A DNA stretch of 64,000 bases. It comes from Sclerotiophoma versabilis. Its lineage: Eukaryota > Ascomycota > Dothideomycetes > Pleosporales > Didymellaceae. The stretch's first letter is position 1. Each line of letters opens with the position of its first letter. The DNA is taken from contig JAAROD010000015.1 of assembly GCA_012274445.1 (NCBI GenBank), positions 1,550,001-1,614,000 on the forward strand. Direction: 5' to 3'. This document shows positions 11,179-22,475 of the stretch, piece after piece. A model generated the notes under the pieces. That model had not been told where the DNA came from, searched no databases, and saw only the letters and a program-made list of their open reading frames with translations. The position numbers were made by a program, and so were the translations under genes.

Positions 11179-11530
11179 CGTGGTGTCGTGGTCGTGAATG
11201 CAGTTGTCCGCGAGAAAGCGTGTAAAGCCGACTCGCGCTAGGGAGCTGCGATGTCATGGCTGTCATGGCCAAATACGGCAAACTATTCCCGATATCGGCA
11301 CAACTGCAAGCACTATCAAGTGAGGGCCAACACGTTGGCCATGATGATGTTGACATCGTTCTGATTGTATTCAGATTCGAGTGCGTAAAGGGAGTCGCTA
11401 TTTGGTATCGCGCCCGAAGCCAGGTAAACATTAAAAGAAGCACAACGCTATCCACGGACCTCCTTGCTATGCAACCGCTTAAACGCAATGAACAAAACAT
11501 TCTAGCAGACGTCTCAGGCTACCATGCCGC
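11179..11530. other. Spacer with FMP32-like promoter
   Basis: About 350 bases between the stop of the PhoD-like gene and the start of the FMP32-like gene, both on the minus strand. It presumably holds the 3' UTR of the first and the promoter of the second. Nothing else seen. Confidence 0.45.
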
Positions 11531-14500
11531 TTACCTACCGTACTCCAGGCTCGGTACAATGACTGGTCCATACTTCATTGGCGCACTGTAGCCACCGTCA
11601 TTCTGCACCATGAAGTCCACCGCCAGACTTAATTTCCCACTTCCATGCCCTGGAACTGCTTGACCAAATGTACCATTGACAATCTCAGGATCGTAAATGA
11701 CGCAAGCAACGTAGTTTCTGCGACCCATAAGGCGCTTGTGCTCGCGAAGCTGCCCGTTCACGTCCTGCGTAAATATTTCCATCATATCCTCCTTGGTATC
11801 GGAAGGCTGGTGATTGCTGCGATGGCCGTTTTGTGGTACATACAGCGCCCGATTGCTGTGCAATAGTCGAAGGACATAGTTACTCGGTGGGCCGTTAACC
11901 ACCGAGGACGAGATAATTTGGTACATGGTCTTGTGATCCTGCGGCTTTGCTGGATCATGCACAAGCCCAGCACCGCAACAGTCGACAGCTCCGGAGAAGA
12001 ATGTCATCCGTAAGGACTTGTTGTGAGCAATACCTTGCAGCGTCCGAATCAAGTATGTGCGCTCGAGATCCTGAGGTCATTAGCACGGCCTGGGGCTTTG
12101 TGATCGAATCTCTTACCTTCGATTCGTGTGTCCATAGATCTCTCAGTTCATCAAGCAGATCGATTTCTCCAAACGGACTCAGGACGCCACTCATCAGACC
12201 AGACTTGCCGACGGCCTTTTTAATCGAGTTGAAGCCGTCTCCGACTACGCCTTTCGCGCCAACAACGCCGGCGACACCGGCCGTGACCTTTCCAAGCATG
12301 TTGAAAGTGCCCGTAACCGCCTTTTTGCCGGTCGCCATTGAGTGAGCCAAGTGCTCAACAGACTCCAGGCGGGGGTAGATGATCGGTACTGGTACCATCC
12401 AGATGCAGTGTTGCACGCTTGGTGGTAACGTCGCGACCTTGGGGAAAATACCTTGGTACGTCGGACCAGCCATGACCTGATGAGGGTTACGCTCAGACCG
12501 ACAATCCGGGCCAACGACCGTGACACAAGGGCCGAGATACTTGATGAAATGCCAGCCAGTTCCAGTAATGGTGAAGAGGTCCATATCGTTGCTGACATTG
12601 CGCAGAATTTCCAGTGTGGTGTGGTGCTGGAAAAGCAGATACATCTCGATACCAAGCCGCCCAATATTTTTGAACATGTTTGAGAACTGCATGTACTCTG
12701 GGTACGAACCAAAGCCATCGAATCTATACTCATTTAGTCCTGTTTGCAGAGATTTTGAGTGTAAACTTACATATCGTGATCGTCCAAGGCAAGAATGTGG
12801 GGAATCTGAGCGAACGCTTCTCGCAAGTTTGGCTGATCGAAGTGGCTAGTGTAGTAATGGAAATACGCGTGGCAGACCTCCTCTTCATGCTTTGCTGTCC
12901 ATGGTGCATTCTTGCGTGCTTCTTTGCCACTTGTTGCTGTCCACTGCTTCAACAATGGAATTTCCTTCCACAATCTGTCTGCGTAAATCTGACCGCCAAG
13001 ACCCAGTTGCACATGGAAGCCACCGCACTCTGCATTCTTTTGCAGAATGTCTTTCCACATGAGCCCTACGCCACCAAGTTTTGTCCTCTCGTTGGCGCTT
13101 ACGTTCAGGGCGAAGTCGTTGCCAGAATGAGCAATGAATCTCCAGCTGGTTTCATGGCGGCCAGCAACCAGGAACTCGTAACGAGTGCAGCCAAGATGTG
13201 AGGTGATAGCGTAAGTCCACTTGGCCGCGGTCTCCTCCTCCATCCTCAAATCAATATCATATCGGTAGAAGATCCATGTCTGGTGAGTGTAGATCGGGTT
13301 TGGCTTCAATTGTCGAGGGTTAGGCGATAGGTCCTGGCTCTGATGAATGTGGATTGCCGGGGGATGTGGAGTGTTTGTAACGAGCAAAATTGAACCGAGC
13401 CATAGCCCTCGCTCAATATCCATGTTTGTGTACCTCAGGTAAGGACCAAAATACACGCCATTGGTAGGTTGTACCTTGTAGGTATCCACGCCCGCAGTTG
13501 GTGGTGGCCCTGTGAAACCGGTAGCGGTTGGTGTGGCAAGTGGCGCCAAACCAAATTCACTAGAGTAGCCAACTGTTTGGGTTGGGAACCCAGGCGACGC
13601 CAGAGGCTGCTTGCCGAAAGACGGAGAGGCTAGAGAATTGACAAAAGTGCCCGTCGGAGATAATGGCTCGTTCAGATTTAGGGGCGTAGGGCCCTTGGGA
13701 AACTCCCACTGCGTAGACTGTGTAGGGAGATGAATATAGTAGTACTGTCCTGAAGCAGGGTCCAGGTGCGCAATCCATCCTTCAGGTAGAGGTGGAGGAG
13801 ACGCTGGGCCTGCTCCTGGGACTGGACTTGGTGTATGGGTTGGCTGAGCTGTTTGGATTTGAGGCAGAGACTGCTGGGCGGTAGGCGTTGGCGAGACAAT
13901 ACTGACCGGCTGCGAAGGACCCGCTTGTTGAGGCCGTGGATCGTTGGCGAATGCAGGATGTCCCTGCATTGGATCGGTCAATGAGACACCTTGGGAAGCG
14001 GGTTGTGGCTGTTGTCCTTTCTCGTTTGGGTACCGCTGCGCCTGTTGGGCGTTTGCCTGCTGGATGCTTGAATACGATGGAGGTGGCTCCTCGTTCATAT
14101 TCAAACGACCCATGTCTTGGGTCAAAGGGTGCTCTGGTCTCATGCTGCTGGGAGGTGGTGTAGACATGTTGCCAGTACCGCCAGGTGCTTGTGGAAGAGG
14201 ACCTTGAGGAGGCGTGCTGGTAGCACTTGGTTGGGCCTCGCCCATGCCCTGATACACTTGAGGCTGGCCATAGGGGGTTTGTCCTGGTTGCTCTGTTGGT
14301 GTCCAAGGCCTCCGTATGGGTTGCTGCTGTTGCTGCTGTTGTTGCTGTTGTTGCTGTTGTTGTTGCTGTTGTTGTTGTTGCTGCTGCTGCTGCTGCTGCT
14401 GGCTGGGAGCAGGGGAGCTGATAACTGGTCGAGGTTGCTGATTGGCATAGACCTGGTTTCGTTGCGCAGCGGCTGCATTCTGGGCGCTCTGTGCTTGTAG

Positions 14501-15394
14501 GTTCGTCAAGGTCGATGTTCCCGCTATACCGGCAGCTGCGAATCGTGCTTCGATGCCGCCGCCAGGTGGTGGGATGATGGGAGTCTCGGGCGGTGGGGGC
14601 GACCCTCGTTGCGCCTTCACGGTGGATGTAGAAGCTGTCGAGCTCAGGCGGTTGATGCCCCCTGGGTTTGGAATGCTGAGTGCCTGTGGCGCTGGCTGGC
14701 TCGAGGATGCTCCTGCTCCCGTGTTTGCGCTTGGTGGGGGCCAGTACTGTTGGTGATACTCAGGAAAGGGATTTGGGTCCGTGCTGCCCTTTCCTTGCGG
14801 CGCTTTCGCAAACAGGCCCTCCTTGTCTGGTGTTTCGGGGCCCGGCGAGTCTGGTAGTGGCTTGGGTGCTGTTCCTCGTCGCTCTGCAAGCCTCGAGGGC
14901 TGAATGGAGCCATCCTGACTCCTCCCGCCGTAACCTCCTACGCTCGGCCTATTGGGGTCGCTTGCATCGAACCGTGTGCGCTGTTCCGGCGAGAGAGGGA
15001 TTGGCGCTGCTGCGTTCGAGCTTCGCCTGCGGCCTTCCGGCTGTGGCGGGGTCGCGTTCCTCGCTGGCCGCTCTCGCTCTCGCTCACTAAGAGGGGTATA
15101 TCGGCCCTGGCTGAAACTGGGGGGCCCGTTGTCGACGGGATATGGAAGAGGGGCGGAGGGCGGAGGGACTGTGGGCGGACTCGAAGGCGGCGCGGGGAAC
15201 GAGGGCATGGGGGGTGGGCGCGAGAAGGCCGGTGGCTTGCTCGAGTTGCCAGCCGAGTCTGTTCGTGGCGGGGGACTCTTGGAGGTAGGCGACTGTTTCT
15301 GTATCCTCAAGGGCCCAACAGTGGGCGTATTGGGGTTTGTTTCGTAGCGCAGGAAGAGCTCCTCCTCTGGCCTGCCTTGCTTGCGGCCCTCCAT
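11531..15394 (-). CDS. WW domain plus PhoD-like metallophosphatase protein
   Basis: Spliced model of 1256 residues, exons 12771-15394, 12117-12723 and 11531-12070, phases consistent. The first junction creates DDHDIFDGFGSYPEYMQFSN, the PhoD-family metal-binding signature. The N-terminal half is disordered and Pro/Ser/Gln-rich, with a 27-Gln run at about residues 332-358. A WW domain at about 532-566 (LPEGWIAHLDPASGQYYYIH ... TQWEFPKG) follows, then the phosphatase-like part from about 640 (VYFGPYLRY ... GLWLGSILLVT, and later TGTGWHFIKYLGPCVTVVGPD). WW plus PhoD_2 occurs widely in filamentous ascomycetes; WW domains bind Pro-rich ligands. The substrate is unknown, and no signal peptide is seen, which differs from secreted bacterial PhoD. 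The C-terminus ends PSLEYGR; the last bases before the stop could also act as a donor (GTAGGT), so a further short exon is not excluded. Confidence 0.88.
14321..14401 (-). repeat. Poly-glutamine codon run (27 Gln)
   Basis: 81 bases of uninterrupted CAA/CAG codons on the minus strand inside the disordered N-terminal half of the WW-PhoD protein. The seven CAG codons at the high-coordinate end form a pure triplet repeat; the rest alternates CAA and CAG. Confidence 0.95.
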
Positions 15395-16725
15395 ATTGGT
15401 CTTTGGGCGCAGATGGTGTGTGTTATTTCGCTACTTCTATACCTATCGCCCGTAGGATTGGGTGTAGTCAACTCTTGGTTCACGCTCAGACAGGAGCTGC
15501 TGAGCTGCCAGGGTAGGCAAGAGCGTGGTGGGGTAGCGACAGATGACGTCCGATGCAGGAAAGCACAAGGTGCTTCCACATGTACAGGGGCCGGTAAGGT
15601 TACATGTAGGCAGCTGGAAGAACGGCAATGCGCCTGATTCCTGTTGCCGTTCGAGGCGAACTTCCGTAGCCTCGCTCCATTGCTGCGCTGCACGATATTG
15701 GGCTCTGTTGCTGTCGCGCGTCTCTGGCCTCCTATTGGCCGGCTACTCTACACGCGCCCGCCAAGTTGTGACTGCCGGTCTCCAAAGCGGCCGCAGGCGC
15801 GTAGATTCGTAGAGGCACATGGGAGGCATGTTTCAGGCCTTTGATCTGCTCCACCGCACAGGAGACGTTCCGAGTCGACGGCTGCGCGCAGCTCTAGCAT
15901 CCACAACGGCTCCCTGGACGGCCGACGATGACAGGACACCAGCAAGAAGCGCTGAGCCAGAAATGCGAGAAGCGCAACAAAGCCATTCCCGCGATCCATG
16001 GTCTTGCCCAAATACATCGTAAGGAACAAAGAAGTCTCGACGTGGACGATTTGGCACCTCTGCGGCTGGTTGCAGCTTCGGTCCAGTGCTAACGGCCCGA
16101 GAGCGCGTGCCTTGCATCGGGACGATGCGCGCCCATGGGATTTACAATAGATCGTCGAAGCCGCAAGCTTTGACACCAGAAAAGCGTGGCAGGGCAAGCT
16201 CTGTCCCATGGGTGCGTCTCGAGCTAGATCCTGAACCGCCTTCACATTGTGGGTGCCTTGGCAACAACATCTCGCATGTCAATGCTTGACCCATCGGCCT
16301 TCTCCAAAGACGCACAAGGCTGAAATCGCAAACATGCCACAAGCATGCAGATCACAAAACGTGGGCTCGTTTGGTCGACAGGGACCGCTTCTTGTCACCA
16401 GAAACGGTAAGTTGGAAGCCACAGGACAGGCTGACTTCAGCTGCTGTACGAGCTTACAGTCAACCTCAAGAACCCCTGTGTCTGTCAGCTTGAGAGGGGT
16501 TCGATGTCTACCTTCGATTCACTCTGTCCTTTTCCTTCCATCTATGTCACTGCGTATCTTCACTTGAGAGCTACAATGTACTAGGAAGCCACTCTCCTCA
16601 GCCACAAGTGAACTGCCACACGTTTGAGCCTTACAGTGACCTGCCCCTGCGAATATCATCACGTAACCACAGCTGGGAGGGGAGATACCGGAAAGTCTTT
16701 TGCTGTACAGCCTGCCAAGTCGGAT
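15395..16725. other. Divergent intergenic region
   Basis: About 1.3 kb between the starts of the minus-strand WW-PhoD gene and the plus-strand 565-residue gene, so it should carry both promoters. Open frames at 15748-16245 (minus) and 15543-15812 (plus) lack any motif and overlap on opposite strands. The frame of the next gene is open from 16624, but that upstream part is not family-like. Confidence 0.45.
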
Positions 16726-18487
16726 ATGTCTGTCATGCAACAAGCACCATCGATGCCATCTTTCGATCTCAAGTCACCAGGGCCCCCGCCTTACATGATG
16801 GCACCACAGCAACTGCCAACACCGACTTCAGCACCACAATCAAATGCGTTCGTGCAACTGCCAGTAACGCAAAATGGCTATCCACAGCCCCAACCTCAAC
16901 CCCATATGCAACCACAGCATCAAGTCTCACCGCCGCAGGGACAGTCGCGACTATCTCCCTTCAACCAAACCCAACAGCAATATTCTCATGCGCCGCAGTC
17001 ATATCAAGGGCTACCCAACATGACATCCCAACAACTCCAACAAGTTCAACAAGTCATTCAAAACATGCCACCAGAGAAACTTCAGATGATGCAACAACAG
17101 CTCCAAACGACAGGTCCTCAACCACCACCAACAAACCAGTATCAATCACCACCACCCTACCAATCCCCACAACAACCCCTCCAAAGACCATCTTTCACAA
17201 CAACTGCCCCGTCCGGTCTCTTCGGGTCCAAACATTCCTCCAGCTCCAGCCAAAGCGGCCCCAAAGACGCCCAACAATCTGACAAAGTAAAGCGGTTCTT
17301 CGGCGACACGCTGTTCGGCCGTGTAGCCCGCAGCTCCGTATCAACCGTGACCTCATTCGCCAAAATGCCATTGTCCCTATCCCCCTGGGGCGACAACAAC
17401 CCCGTCACCCTACCTAACGTGCGCTACCGCGATGCCGTGCTCTTCACAACCTTCGCCTTCGTTGGTGGACCGCTGGTCGAAGGCGCTGCGGATAGCGTGA
17501 CCAGCGCGTTTGGGGCGGACAGCTTTGTGGCTGAGATTGTGAATAGTGGCGCGGGCGCGATCGCAGCTAGTACAGTGCTCAAGTACTCTGTGTTCCAGAT
17601 CGTGGAGCAGGCGATTGACAAGGGGATCCTAGAGCACATGCTGCCTGAGGAGGAGAGGATGCTGACTACGACCGAGGTGAAGAGTCTGCAGATCGGTGTC
17701 AAGCATAAGCTTATGGGTGTCGATGCGGATGTGAGGTTTGTGGGCGTGAGGCCGGCGAGAGATCTGCAAGCCATCGAGAAAGGGTGGTTTTGTCCGTATT
17801 TGTTCGCCAGTGCGAGGACACCATCCGTCCCAAGGGCCAATGACTTTGCGATTGCGCAGTGTTTTGGTCCGTTTTTAGGAGGTGTGTACATGCCTGATCT
17901 CGTTTCCGATACGACTTCGAGGAAGAACTTACTGATAATAGACAGGTGACTATCTCTTAGCCCACAAGCTCCTCAGCGAAAGCACCCACACTCTCTCCAT
18001 GTGCGACCCCAACCCGACCGTTGACATCGGCACAAACCGCCTGCTCATCCTTTTCACTGCCATCTCCCCTTATAGGGCAAACATGTGGTCCACCTCGCGG
18101 CGTCCTGGGTGCGGCACGCTAATTTTCCATCTTCTCTCCGGCTGTCCCGCCTTCGTTATACCCGTGACTTCCTCCGCGCCCTTGGTCGCCTGGTCGCCCT
18201 GGACGCTCTCACAGATGCGAACTTACCAGGCCTCCGCACCGAGCTTCGCAGCGAATGAGTCGGGGTACTCTCCTGAAATGCAGCACGAGCAAGTTTGTGA
18301 ATATCTGGATACGATTATCAGTCTAGCGCATGTAAATCCGGCAGTAAGGGAGAAGTATGAGGGTGTGTTGGCGCGGAGCGTGAGTTTGGTCATCAACGGA
18401 GCGTTGGCAACGGAGAGATGTGGGAACGTGGCGGGTATAGGGAAGGTGGATCCTGAGAGAGCCGGGGTGGTGATGTTCAGATATTGA
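16726..18487 (+). CDS. Conserved-looking protein of unknown function, Gln/Pro-rich N-terminus
   Basis: Two exons, 16726-17881 and 17946-18487, give 565 residues. The donor GTGTGT after GPFLGG and the acceptor ATAGACAG keep the frame and yield GDYLLAHKLL, while unspliced reading stops soon after. The ATG at 16726 was chosen because the upstream in-frame extension is Cys-rich and unrelated; it has G at -3. Residues about 1-195 are Gln/Pro-rich and disordered. From about 195 the protein is compact: DKVKRFFGDTLFGRVARSSV, then Gly/Ala-rich hydrophobic stretches (AVLFTTFAFVGGPLVEGAAD, GAGAIAASTVLKYSVFQIVE) that may associate with membrane, and a charged LPEEERMLTTTEVKSLQIGV segment. No known domain is recognised. 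The codon pattern resembles the neighbouring genes. Confidence 0.7.
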
Positions 18488-19472
18488 GGGAGGAACTCGC
18501 TTGGCCATATACTGAGTCGATGGGGATCATGGACAGTTACCTCCTTGACGGAGACGAACACTTTTGAACTGTGTCACTTCTGCGCGTTCTCCTGTTAACG
18601 CCATTCGATATCCAGCATGCTAGCACAAGAGAGATCCCTTCCCTCACCAAACAACCTCGAGAGTACAAGATGATGCGCAGCTACTCTTTTCTGTCGCGAT
18701 GTGTACTGGCACTTGCTACAGATGGCACAATGGAGCCCTTCACGACTGGAGACGGCATTGAGAACAGGCATATCTGAGTACCCTCTGCTTAAGGGAGATT
18801 TTCCATTTATCAGGTGGATAGAAAAGGTAATCGGGCCACCCAGAGTAATGTCCTTGTCCTCGTCCTAGTCCTCGCCTTCAGACAACTCCACCTCATACAT
18901 TTCATCTTCCCTGGCCCGTGTAAAATCCATCATGTGGTTGGCAGTCACCTCAGCAAGGTCGTCCTTATCGGTGAGTATACAGTTCTTGACCACATGGTAA
19001 GGGGGCACACAGTGGAATTGCTAAAAGTGACACGTTGACTACGTTGGTCAAGTTGTGCAAAATACAGCACAACATACTCACGGACTGACGTAATTTGCTG
19101 TCTAAATGCCTTTGCTTGGGTTTTCCTCGAAGAGCTCTCTCTAGTCTCCTTAAATTACGTTTGGTATGCTCTTGTTCTGTTTAAGTCTTTTATCGTATCG
19201 GAGATGAGGTATGTATCGTTGCGGTAGGACAGTGTGTGGAAGGTGAGCGTGGTGATATCTTGCGAAATCCGAGAGACCGCAGATTAAATTAATCGTTCAT
19301 TATCATATATAAGGCATCAACAATACAGAAACGTTAGGTATGCCCTCCCATAAGCAGCGAGTACTTGTACAAATGCTGGCTGATCCGCGTTAAGTCCAAA
19401 ATTCTATCATGAGGTGGTATATGTACATCTAAAAATGCAATCAAACATTACAAACGGTCGCAGGAAAGGCGT
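18488..19472. other. Convergent intergenic region
   Basis: About 1 kb between the stop codons of two convergent genes. It holds their 3' UTRs; the stretch 19030-19470 is AT-richer. Short ORFs at 18571-18777 and 18814-19038 have no features. Nothing else seen. Confidence 0.45.
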
Positions 19473-20583
19473 CTAGAAGTTCCTTGACGGAAGAGGTGCC
19501 TCCGGCTTGGGATATTGGTTATTGTAGCCGTTAGCGTTGGGATAGAAATTCTGGCCAGGCTCTCCGCTGGCATAGCCATTGGGGTATCCGTGGTTACCGT
19601 TTACGTGAGGAACAGCGTTGGTCGACTGGCCACGGAAGTACTGCTGGCTCTCTGCCGCACCGTCGCCCATTGGCCTCATCGTCGGTTGAGTTCCAGCCTC
19701 CTCGGCCATTTGCATCTCGGTTTGGTAGCTCTGGTGATGCTTGGTGCGCACGGCGGGCAAGAAGTCGATGAAAAAGCTGAGAACATACCAGGTGTAGACG
19801 AACGCAATGGTCCATTCGAATACAGCGGCAACATTCCATTTGTCGTATTTCTGTGTCACGACGAAGACTATACAGAGGATGATCTCTGTTTTTCGAGTTA
19901 GTCCGTGCGCTGTGACATACATGACATGTCGGCTTACCCGCAATGATGAAGGCGAGCTTGACCCAGAAGGAGATGCGGAGGATCGAGTGCTGGCGGTAGT
20001 GGATTCCCAGGCGTTGGTACTCCCAACAGATGAAGATCGCACTGACAATGTAACCAATTATGAAAACGCCCAAACAAATGTTGTGCATCCGGTTGTGGTG
20101 GTAGTTGTCGTAAATGGTAAGGAGAATAAGGCCAACCGCGCCTATAATTGCAGCAATGGTACTCAAAAGAGAATAGATTTTCTGCCAGACCGATGTGTTG
20201 GGCGCGAGTTTGCCAGCATGACGCAGGTAGCGCTCGAAGATGAAGGCGAGGTCGAAGGTAACAACGGTGACCGCAGACATGGCGATAAACATGGGCTTGA
20301 GGTTCTGTGCGCCAATATCTGATAGAGTTGTCAGCGGTCAAGCTCTGAAGTTGCGCACTCTTTCACATGAACATACCAGAGATGTAGGCTATTGTTTGGC
20401 CATCTGAAAAGAGCTGTCAGCATTCGATCCCTAAGGTTGCGCGCTCCTTCAGATGATCATACCAGTCATCGTTGGATAGATAGGATGCCCCTTTGTGCTC
20501 CAGTACACAAGCATGGCGATTAACATGGCCATCCAACATATCGAACTGAAAATGGGCACAACCCAAAACGATGCCACCAACAT
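19473..20583 (-). CDS. FRAG1/DRAM/Sfk1 family membrane protein
   Basis: Spliced model of 313 residues, exons 20463-20583, 20377-20403 (27 nt), 19938-20318 and 19473-19885, all GT...AG with fitting phases. Six hydrophobic spans are visible: near the N-terminus (WVVPIFSSICWMAMLIAMLV), then MFIAMSAVTVVTFDLAFIFE, LLSTIAAIIGAVGLILLTIY, GVFIIGYIVSAIFICWEYQR, a span created by the last splice (KLAFIIAEIILCIVFVV), and FEWTIAFVYTWYVLSFFIDF. The order and the FERYLRH motif after span 2 match the FRAG1/DRAM/Sfk1 family (PF10277). Yeast Sfk1 acts at the plasma membrane with the PI4-kinase Stt4 and in lipid asymmetry (family knowledge). The C-terminal about 75 residues are polar, Asn/Gly/Tyr-rich and cytosolic. 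Confidence 0.9.
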
Positions 20584-22475
20584 GGTGGGTGACGTCAGGT
20601 GTTGTTGTGACGCGGTAGTCAAAGGGTGTTAATAAGTATTGACTATTGTGGTCTCGCTATGCGTAAAAGTGGAAGTCGCGCGTTTGCTGCGTGTCAAGGT
20701 CAACAAGGAGACTGCGGAATGCCAAAGTAACAGTCCCTGGGCAGATCAGAGCATGTATGAGAATCAAAGGTCGTCGCAGAAACAATAAAAAGCTGGTCGT
20801 GCGCGCAAGTGATATTCCATACACGCTACATAACTGTCGGGCGAAGCTTGACGTCACTCAATGGCTCCGCCGGCTGCCGCGATCTACGACCATCCGAGGA
20901 GCTTCGCACTAAGTCCACGTCATCCGGGGGTAAGGCCGGGCATGTGTTGAGGCTCCATCATCGAGTTTTGCATTGTTGCCGGTGGTGTTGCAAAGTAGCG
21001 GCGGCTGAAGGGACGAAAAGTGGTCGAAGTTGGAGTGTTGCTGCGAGCCGGCTGGCTAAGGGTCAGTTTGCGGCATTGGCGATCGATTCCCGCAGTGCCT
21101 CTCGCTTATTGAGAAGCGGTCAGTCTCAGCTCGAGATCAATAGCGCACCCACTTTGCCTTGCACGGGCGTCTTTCGAGGATACCTGCTGTTAGAACCTGC
21201 GAATTCGACATCACCACAAACAGGTGACGGGGTCCAGCCCTTTATCTCAAGAGTCGGCAAGAACGGCAGGCAACTCGGCAGCAATTCGCTTCACGATCCC
21301 CTGGCCAAAGACCCATATTGTGCCCGCATCGCGGTTATTATCACCCGATTTTCCAGGCACAGCCCGATGGCAATGTCATCAACAGTCACGACTCTGTAGC
21401 TCGCGCGGCACTGTCCTGGCGTGCGCGTCCTGGTCTGGTTCCCGATTTCCAAATCAAAGTGCGTGCGACAACGTCAGCGCATGGAGGGATGACTGACACC
21501 CCAGACTGCGATTACTTGGCACCCAAGCACGTGCAAGTGCATGGGACTCGCCGAGGACTGATGGAAGAATTACGATCATGGCGTTTTGCATTGCGATACC
21601 TGAAATGAGGATGCGACTTCAGCGAGATTATCATCTGCAGCAGGACCCCGCGCCCTCAAGTGGCTGACAGCCTTCAAAGCTCACAGTGTCTACTGATCCC
21701 AACTGTTGTAAAATAGTTACAGCGCAACCGTTCACGAGCACACTTTGGTTGACATAGAACCATGCGGGCCGATGCGAACGTTTTCTGCACGGAAGACAGG
21801 CGTGCCCCTAGGAAGAAATTGCAAAGATTCTGCAGTCCTCACTGCCCATCGGCATTTTAAGAGGATCGAGCATCGAAATTTGCAACATTTCAGGGAATTG
21901 CTTGCTTGAAGTGCGAGCCTCATACTTCGAAAACCGGGATCTGGACCTGAACGATGAGCCGTTGTGCAAGATCCCCGTCTGGGATCAAGCTTTCAGCCAC
22001 GCACGCATTCGCTCTCATTGGCTGGCACGTTGCGCAGCCTCTAGCTTCCTCGTTCCTTGATTGGCGACTCAGACGTGATGCTGCTGCGCCTAGTTTCAAG
22101 TCAGAGCCGTTCCAAGTTTGTTGTTTGCTTCGCTGCGCTCTCCACTTTGCGGTATGCACAGACTCGTAATCGTACGTTTGACAAGAGGCGATACAGGTCG
22201 GCGGGACTTGACCGACCCAAGCGCCCTGCTTCGAGGGGAGCTGCATGTCTCTTCCTACATAGACAAGCCGTGAGGTCCATGTTATCCGCGTTACACTAAG
22301 CTTCAAGACCGAACACTATCCCAACCCCCCACACGGCAAGTGTCCCGGCCATCCTTAGGCCTGATATGGGGTGAGCGCATCTCTCAAGACAAAACCTCGC
22401 GTTCGTTCTCGAAGCTGACAGTGTCTGCATTAGCTGTTCATTTGATGTCTATCTCTCAATAGGTTTTCTGTAAAT
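20584..22475. other. Divergent intergenic region, 1.9 kb
   Basis: Lies between the starts of the Sfk1-like gene (minus) and the 1002-residue gene (plus) and should carry both promoters. The longest frame (20809-21399, 196 codons) has no recognisable motif and is overlapped by others. No tRNA-like B box with a plausible cloverleaf was found by eye. Confidence 0.45.

Noticed and set aside
14117..14500. Plus-strand frame with a poly-leucine run that looks like a signal or membrane segment
   Set aside because: It is the opposite strand of the poly-glutamine codon run in the WW-PhoD gene.
15748..16245. 165-codon minus-strand frame in the divergent spacer
   Set aside because: No recognisable family and opposed by open frames on the other strand; it lies where two promoters are expected.
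20809..21399. 196-codon plus-strand frame in the Sfk1 upstream region
   Set aside because: No motif, uneven composition, overlaps other open frames; likely chance.
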